Below, one piece after another: positions 58,829-64,000 of a stretch of DNA of 64,000 nucleotides; the first letter of the stretch is position 1, and each line of letters starts with the position of its first letter. Location of the stretch: the NCBI RefSeq assembly GCF_009905375.1, contig NC_133647.1, positions 6,581,144 through 6,645,143 of the forward strand, written 5' to 3'. This stretch comes from Apium graveolens (lineage: Eukaryota; Streptophyta; Magnoliopsida; Apiales; Apiaceae). A program made the translations under genes and the position numbers. Under the pieces are notes generated by a model. It ran no database searches. It saw only the letters and a list, made by a program, of their open reading frames with translations, and had not been told where the DNA came from.

Positions 58829-59788
58829 TTGGAGGACTTAATGGCCCTCGCAATTGATGCCGTAAATGCTTTAAATGGCTTGGCATTGGGGCAAGGTAAA
58901 CCTGCAGTTGGTTTGGGCATGTTCATGCAATGGCTCAACACAGATACTGTTCGTAAGTTTTTCAGCGGGCAAAGCTTCATTGGAATCGAGGCAACAAAAT
59001 CAGTTCCAAGCGAAAACCCTGATCAGTTTTACCGTGTCTGAGAAAATACTGGAGTGGTCATCCCGAAACCCATTGTTTGGACATCTTCGGTGCCTGCTCA
59101 GGATGTTCTTGACCTGGACTTGCTAGTGCGTCTCCTACAGAACCCAGGAGACGTCGACAAGCTGATAAAAATATGTGATTCGATAGCTAAAGGGAGGTCA
59201 TGTGCCAGTGCCATCGCAACCATTCTTGAATCGTTACTTACCTTTCCAAGGGAAAATACAGCTCCTGGACATAATTCACATTGTATTACTGGTGAATCCT
59301 CTGCCCCTCCAATAACCGTTTCTTCAATGGTCACATCAAGCAGCAATAAGAGTCTAATTAACAATGACATACCATCACCAGAAGCAACAATGGCCCCAAT
59401 GTCACCTCTGTATTCCTCACCAAGTACCAACTGGGAATCAGATATGGAGATTGAGAGTCCAATCAATGATAATGGAACTGTCGCTGGTATGAGAATGGAA
59501 CCTCCAATATCACCAGTGGCTATATTTTCTTTGCCACAAACCGCAAGCCTACAGCCACCACCAAATGGGCTGCCATCCCTTCTGCATAGGAATTCAGCTC
59601 TACTCCAGATGCACCCGTACCCTGTCTCAAGCCAAACTGCTCTGATACCTATGCCGGGGACACAACTCGTAACAGCAATGGGTCTGAATCCTTTAGTCAA
59701 AGATTTGGTTACATTGCTAATGGTCAACCAGCAGGCTGCTGCTAATATGATAGCCGCCTTTAGTCACTCAACCCCTCCCATGAACTGA
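58829..59788 (+). pseudogene. LUMINIDEPENDENS-like gene fragment
   Basis: One plus-strand frame runs from MEDLMALAIDAVNALNGLAL to STPPMN (TGA at 59786-59788), about 319 codons, with one in-frame TGA at 59039-59041. VLDLDLLVRLLQNPGDVDKL resembles the LLxxLLKNP(D/E)L segment of the plant homeodomain flowering regulator LUMINIDEPENDENS, and the Pro/Ser/Gln-rich tail with FSLPQTASLQPPPNGLPSLL resembles its C-terminal region. The homeodomain and N-terminal two thirds are absent. Near 59040 another frame reads SEKILEWSSRNP, which may be the true local frame, implying two small indels instead of one stop. Identification rests on remembered motifs and is moderate. Confidence 0.5.
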
Positions 59789-59850
59789 TCTTCGTTGTGT
59801 GCAAACACTCAAATAGTTGGGCAAAACTCACAGTCAAACTCATGCTCATG

Positions 59851-60415
59851 TTATTCGACCATGCCAACATCATATATCAAGTCCAGGGGGTGAGGATCCC
59901 ATCTGTGTTTGTATGTTCTTGCCTTCCTAATACTTTCTGCACATATATTGAATCTGCACTTTTCACATGTGTACCTAGATGGATGATAACACCAATCGCA
60001 TGCATTACAATTAGCCCGATGTGAATCACTTTCAAAAATGTGATTGAGTTGGTAAAGCCATCCAATATGAAGAAGCAACGTAAAGCCATCGCTATAAGAT
60101 ATCTAGGTAAAGCCATCGCTATAAGAAGCAACGTAAAGCCATCGCTATAAGATATACCACTGCACAAAACTTCACATCCATCACACTGGAAAAGCTTGAC
60201 TGGGTCACTACGCTTATATGCCAATAACATTTTACCTGGCCAAGGTTGATCCTCGATCACTCTAGGCAACTTCGCACAGACTTTTGTGAATCCAAAACTA
60301 ACATTTGGTGCATCTATAAGATGAGTCTAATGTATTATCATTTACTTTGCAAGCATAACATTTGAATGAGGATGGATGCTCGATTAAGGCTAATGGGTGT
60401 TTATGACCTGGATGC
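59851..60415 (-). pseudogene. DC1 (Cys/His-rich C1) domain protein fragment
   Basis: Minus strand, in order: HPLALIEHPSSFKCYACKV with SSYRCTKC and FWIHKS (about 60410-60285), KLPRVIEDQPWPGKMLLAYK, KLFQCDGCEVLCSGISYS, then HRANCNACDWCYHPSRYTCE and KCRFNICAESIRKART (60018-59920). The spaced C-X2-C and H residues and the HPL openings are those of plant DC1-type zinc finger proteins. The frame changes near 60270, and an internal tandem repeat (60053-60160) disrupts one finger. Full-length members have several such domains in 500-700 residues, so this is a fragment. Confidence 0.78.
60053..60160. repeat. Short tandem repeat within the DC1 fragment
   Basis: GTAAAGCCATCGCTATAAGA occurs three times (about 60080, 60113 and 60132) with a diverged copy at 60053 (GTAAAGCCATCCAATATGA). 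It is a local duplication. Confidence 0.85.
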
Positions 60416-60429
60416 TCAAATAAAGGGTC

Positions 60430-61018
60430 CTTTTTTGACTGGTGAAATAAGAACACAGCACATTTGAAGCAAAACTCATAACTGTATTCTTTGGAACACT
60501 ATCAAGTTTCTTGACAGCAACCATTAGATACTCTAACTTTTCAGAAACTGTATTCTGCCCACAAAGTCCGTTAATCACTTCATCAACTGTAAAATTCTCT
60601 GGTCTAAAACCTTTCCTACACATTCCCTTGTATAATAGCAAAGCCGAATCAACATCCCAATCTTACAATATCCACTAACAAGATGCTCATATGTAACACA
60701 ACTACTATCGACCCCATTTAACTCCATCTTTCCAAAAAACTCCTCAACCCTCTTAAGCTCGCCAACCTTAAAAAACCCCCCAATTATCGTATTATAAGCA
60801 ACCAAATCACGCTCCAAACCCTTCATCCCCATTTCTTCCCACACCCTCAAAGCATCCCCCATCCTCTCAACCTCACAATACACCGCCATCAAAACACTAT
60901 AACTATACGAATTCCCCGCACACCCCCTGTCACCATAGAGAAGTTTTTGGTGATGGATGAGATGGATGGCATAGTTGGTGAAGTTTGAAGCTTTTTTGTG
61001 TTTTGCAGTGGAGTGCAT
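60430..61018 (-). pseudogene. Pentatricopeptide repeat (PPR) protein fragment
   Basis: Minus strand from about 60935: NSYSYSVLMAVYCEVERMGD, ALRVWEEMGMKGLERDLVAY, NTIIGGFFKVGELKRVEEFF, CVTYEHLVSGYCKIG, then after a frameshift near 60650 LLYKGMCRKGFRPENFTVDE and VINGLCGQNTVSEKLEYL. These are about four 35-residue PPR units of P class, resembling mitochondrial PPR proteins of the At2g15980 type (from memory). The ORF start at 61018 (MHSTAKHKK) does not fit the family, so the 5' join is probably a breakpoint near 60935. Mitochondrial targeting and the N-terminal repeats are missing. Confidence 0.82.
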
Positions 61019-61452
61019 AGAGAAAGGAGTTTCGGACTTCGTTTTTAGAACTTAATAGGAAAACGAGAACTCGGCTCGTAAAATATTTATGTTTGACTTG
61101 ATAATAATTTTGATTAAAGCAATATTTTTTAAAATATTATTTTGATTTTTAAAATTATATGTTTTAATTTTAATAGATTTGATCCAATTGAACTCAAGCC
61201 AAATCGATCATATTTAATTTTTGATGACATTTATTGAAAGTGATACGAGTTTTCGAATTGAACTTGAGCCTATTAAACTTTTTATGAGCCGAATTTTAAG
61301 CGTAAAAGTAAAAGATCGATCAAATCAGAGCTTGGTCCCGAACTTTTAAATCGAATTTGAGCTATTGAAGTGATGTAATATTTTGAATACATCACTTGCA
61401 TAGGACCTACAAAACATTGTCCAATTAATTGTACTTAGATGACACCTTTAAT
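61019..61452. other. AT-rich spacer
   Basis: No gene. A 24 bp sequence (TTAATTGTACTTAGATGACA and following) lies on both sides of the next MITE, suggesting a short tandem duplication before insertion. Confidence 0.5.
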
Positions 61453-61871
61453 TAGGGGTGTACACGGATCTGGTTGGGCGGGTTGGGAGAATTTAGCAAC
61501 CCAACCAAATTAGTTCGGGTTTTCAAAATTTCAAACCAAACCAAACCGTTTAAATTTGTAACCCAAACCAATTTGTATACTTCGGTTATAGTTCGGTTTG
61601 GATCGGTTTGATCAGTTTATTAAATATATGGATCTGTATTAATGGCCTAAACATAGTTTTGGATTAACTTATTAGCATGTACATATATATTTTAATTGGG
61701 TTGGGTTGGATTGGTTTAAAATTATCGAAAACCATATACAACCCAATTAAATTGGGTTGACATATTTTCAACCCAACTATATATCGGGTTGAAAAAAATC
61801 GGTTTGGTTCGGCCGAAATAAGGTCGGTTCGGTTTGGATTGGTCGGGTTGGCCAAACCGTGTACACCCCTA
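61453..61871. mobile_element. hAT-type MITE, 419 bp, complete
   Basis: Terminal inverted repeats TAGGGGTGTACACGG and CCGTGTACACCCCTA are perfect over 15 bp. The 8 bp direct repeat CCTTTAAT flanks it exactly (61445-61452 and 61872-61879). The interior is rich in GGTTTGG/CCAAACC and GGGTTGGGTTGG runs and has no coding capacity; it must have been moved by a hAT transposase elsewhere. The short antisense ORF inside is not a gene. Confidence 0.93.
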
Positions 61872-62389
61872 CCTTTAATTGTACTTAGATGACACCTACT
61901 TGTATTGAGTTTCAAAATGTGTTATTTAAGTGTCAATAAAATGCTATGCAAGTGTAAATTTGTAGTAGTAATAATACATGTCTTTTTTGAAAAAATCTTT
62001 CATATTAATTTTTTTAACATGAATCAAAATTTTCATCTTTACAGCTACATTAATTATATTATATATTGATTTAAAAATAAATACAAAATTACTACTAAGC
62101 GAATACAATATACAAAAAAAACGTTGATATTTATCGAATAAGCAAAATAAATGACAATAATGACCATTAATCATATAATTGTATATAATAGATATGTACA
62201 AGTATTATCTGATAATTAAGCTCCAAGGGAGTATTTTTTTTAAATTATTTGAAAAACAAAAATTTAAAATAACTAACTAATTATTACATAGAAACTAATA
62301 AATAATATTTATAAAAGAATTGTCGTATCCATCTATACTATTATATTAAAAACAAAACAATAAAAATTTGGTTAGTAGTCATTTTGATA

Positions 62390-62610
62390 ATATTTATTAT
62401 ATTTAAAATAAAATACATATGTGCATATTATATTTGAAGTAGAAAATAATTTAAAATAGAACACATATATGCATATTATATTTGAAATAGAAAATAATTT
62501 TTATTTGAAATAGAAAACAAGTTAAAATAGAACACATATATGTATATTATATTTTAAATAGAAAACAATTTTTATTTGAAATAGAAAACAATTTAACACT
62601 TTTCATATAC
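62390..62610. repeat. Minisatellite, unit about 60-75 bp, three copies
   Basis: AAATAGAACACATATATGCA and TATTTGAAATAGAAAA recur near 62410, 62455 and 62525 with small changes. Confidence 0.75.
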
Positions 62611-64000
62611 AATTTAAATTAGAACAGAATGAATACCACAAGAGACTCAGAAATAGAAACCCCACGGAGCCAGCGACGAACACTGTTTAGCGGCGGCGAC
62701 AGAGACGGTCAGTCAACAAAATCGAACTCCTTTCAGGTAAATTTACATCACAAAGTTGTATGTATCTACATATACAAGAAATTTAAACCACAGTGTTGTA
62801 TGTATCTACATATACAAGTTGATTGCAAACTGTTTGATAAAGGTCTCATAAGAAAAAAAATTCTGAATTTAAGATTTAAAGAACTATATTGGTATGTGTC
62901 TTGGTGTATATTATTGGTATGTTAGTTGTATATTATTCGCATAAGCTGTTTGCAACATGAACATTGTAGCAATTTTTTCCTTTCCTACAATTAAGGATAA
63001 AAGATCATAATATATATTTGAAATAGTATTTAACCCATAATCTTGACAATGTATCTGAAATAACAAAGAATCTACCTCTTTTCTATATGTGTATATACAT
63101 GTATATATGTACACAAACAAAATGCAGTAAACTTTATATCCATGTAACATACCCAAGGAACTCTGAAAGTCCACCAATGCCCGCAAACTTGAATGGTTGT
63201 GGACTTTCGCTTTCAAGATCCTGCTTAAGATGAGATATGATTGATTTGGTATATTAATTTTACACGAAAAAGAAAGAGAATCAGGGAAGGCGACAGGATT
63301 TAGACAATCATGAATGTTTCTTTTGTCAGTTACCTCTTCTTCAGCAGCCTCTAGTCCCCCCTGAACCTAGAAAAGGTTTCTATAACCAGCCTCTAGTCAA
63401 TTGCTGTATATTGATGTATTTTTATCAACACCCACGAGTCAGAGTTATGTGAGTTGTTTGCTTGTAGTGACTTACAGTTCTTGTTAAAACTTTTCAACAT
63501 GCTGTCACATGAACAACATAATCAATTTGTATGCAGGAAATCTTTTAGATTTAAAAATAACTCTGACCGAACAATCTGAAATTCATCATCAGATTCTGCA
63601 GACTCGGGCTCAGAATTAGCTGCATTGACCGAACAAACTTCATAAATAGATATTATGATAGGAATTAGTGTCCCAAGATTCTCAACTGACCATGATGTTT
63701 AAAGTAACAAATTACTTTTTTTTAATAAAAGAATATATCGAATCCCGTACGTAGTAAAAATCCCTAAATAATTTTATGATATGAAAAAAAAATTAGAGAA
63801 ATTGGAAAAATATTAGAAAGTACTAACAAACAAGGTCTGCAAATTTCATAGTAAAATATAGTATAAAGTCAAAACATAAAAAAAGAACCAGGAAGATACT
63901 GAAGAATTTAGCCACTTGCAAAGCACATCATTTTAAAATAATGAATCAAATTACTTTCACTCTCTGTATCACTTTCTTCTTGATATTTGACAGCTTTCCT
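62611..64000. other. No gene identified; possible exon on the minus strand
   Basis: TTGTATGTATCTACATATAC occurs twice (62756 and 62800). A minus-strand stretch at about 63535-63612, after an acceptor-like TGCAG, reads ANSEPESAESDDEFQIVRSE and could be an acidic exon of a gene running off the window, but the family is unknown. The ORF at 62629-62925 starts with a less AT-rich Arg/Ser-rich part without recognisable domain. Confidence 0.3.

Noticed and set aside
59098..59727. 209-codon minus-strand ORF
   Set aside because: Shadow of the LUMINIDEPENDENS-like frame on the other strand; no family features.
63461..63471. GCTTGTAGTG as right end of CACTA element E
   Set aside because: It does not match the left end CACTAGTACAGAAAGG and has no GCGTCGG subterminal motifs near it.

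Overview
This is a piece of a large, repeat-rich plant nuclear genome, almost certainly a eudicot. The evidence is AT-rich spacer DNA, Ty1/copia and Ty3/gypsy retrotransposons with Met-tRNA primer sites, CACTA (En/Spm) DNA transposons, a LINE, hAT-type MITEs, and fragments of plant gene families (pentatricopeptide repeat, DC1 zinc finger, HSP20, LUMINIDEPENDENS-like). An asterid such as an Apiales species is possible, but that is only an impression. I see no intact ordinary host gene; nearly everything coding is transposon-derived and broken.

Layout. 1-872: end of a Ty3/gypsy pol. 873-2085: CACTA transposase remnant, minus strand. 2641-4260: about 3.4 tandem copies of a 450-480 bp repeat. 4560-17323: an almost complete 12.8 kb Sirevirus-type copia element on the minus strand, with two LTRs, a 5 bp target duplication, a Met primer site, a polypurine tract and a long third coding region after RNase H. 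17620-18355: 175 bp tandem array, then the right end of a CACTA element (A) at 19695.

19696-34497 is a nested set. A CACTA ORF1 gene (Transposase_24 domain plus a Ulp1-like C48 peptidase domain) is split by a second CACTA element (B, 23238-32543, target duplication AAA). B carries a fragment of a probable glycerol-3-phosphate transporter gene and a 176 bp satellite-like array. B was in turn hit by a young copia element (24211-29041) whose 297 bp LTRs differ at one base by my reading.

34657-37904 looks like a 3.2 kb solo LTR inside an AT microsatellite. 38952-40146 is a 5'-truncated LINE on the minus strand. 40147-43590 has no recognisable gene. 43591-44793 is a Ty3/gypsy fragment with two RNase H domains, broken by a CACTA end at 44794. 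45985-48080 is a copia fragment (minus). 48780-54950 is an old copia reverse transcriptase gene (plus), split by a complete copia element on the minus strand (49058-54287). Two related 0.49 kb segments flank that block.

55900-57459 is a second, broken copy of the Sirevirus (plus). It is cut at 57460 by another CACTA end, behind which lie four unrelated truncated gene fragments in 2.4 kb: HSP20, LUMINIDEPENDENS-like, DC1 and PPR. This looks like a gene-capturing (Pack-type) CACTA element. A hAT-type MITE with an exact 8 bp target duplication sits at 61453-61871. The last 2 kb is AT-rich with small repeats.

The two most interesting signals are the Sirevirus's dispersed short motif (core TCATCCGTCGGGA, over 30 occurrences in LTRs and internal DNA, 22-23 bp spacing in the LTRs, read in different frames where it is coding) and the chimeric gene-fragment cluster behind the CACTA end at 57460.
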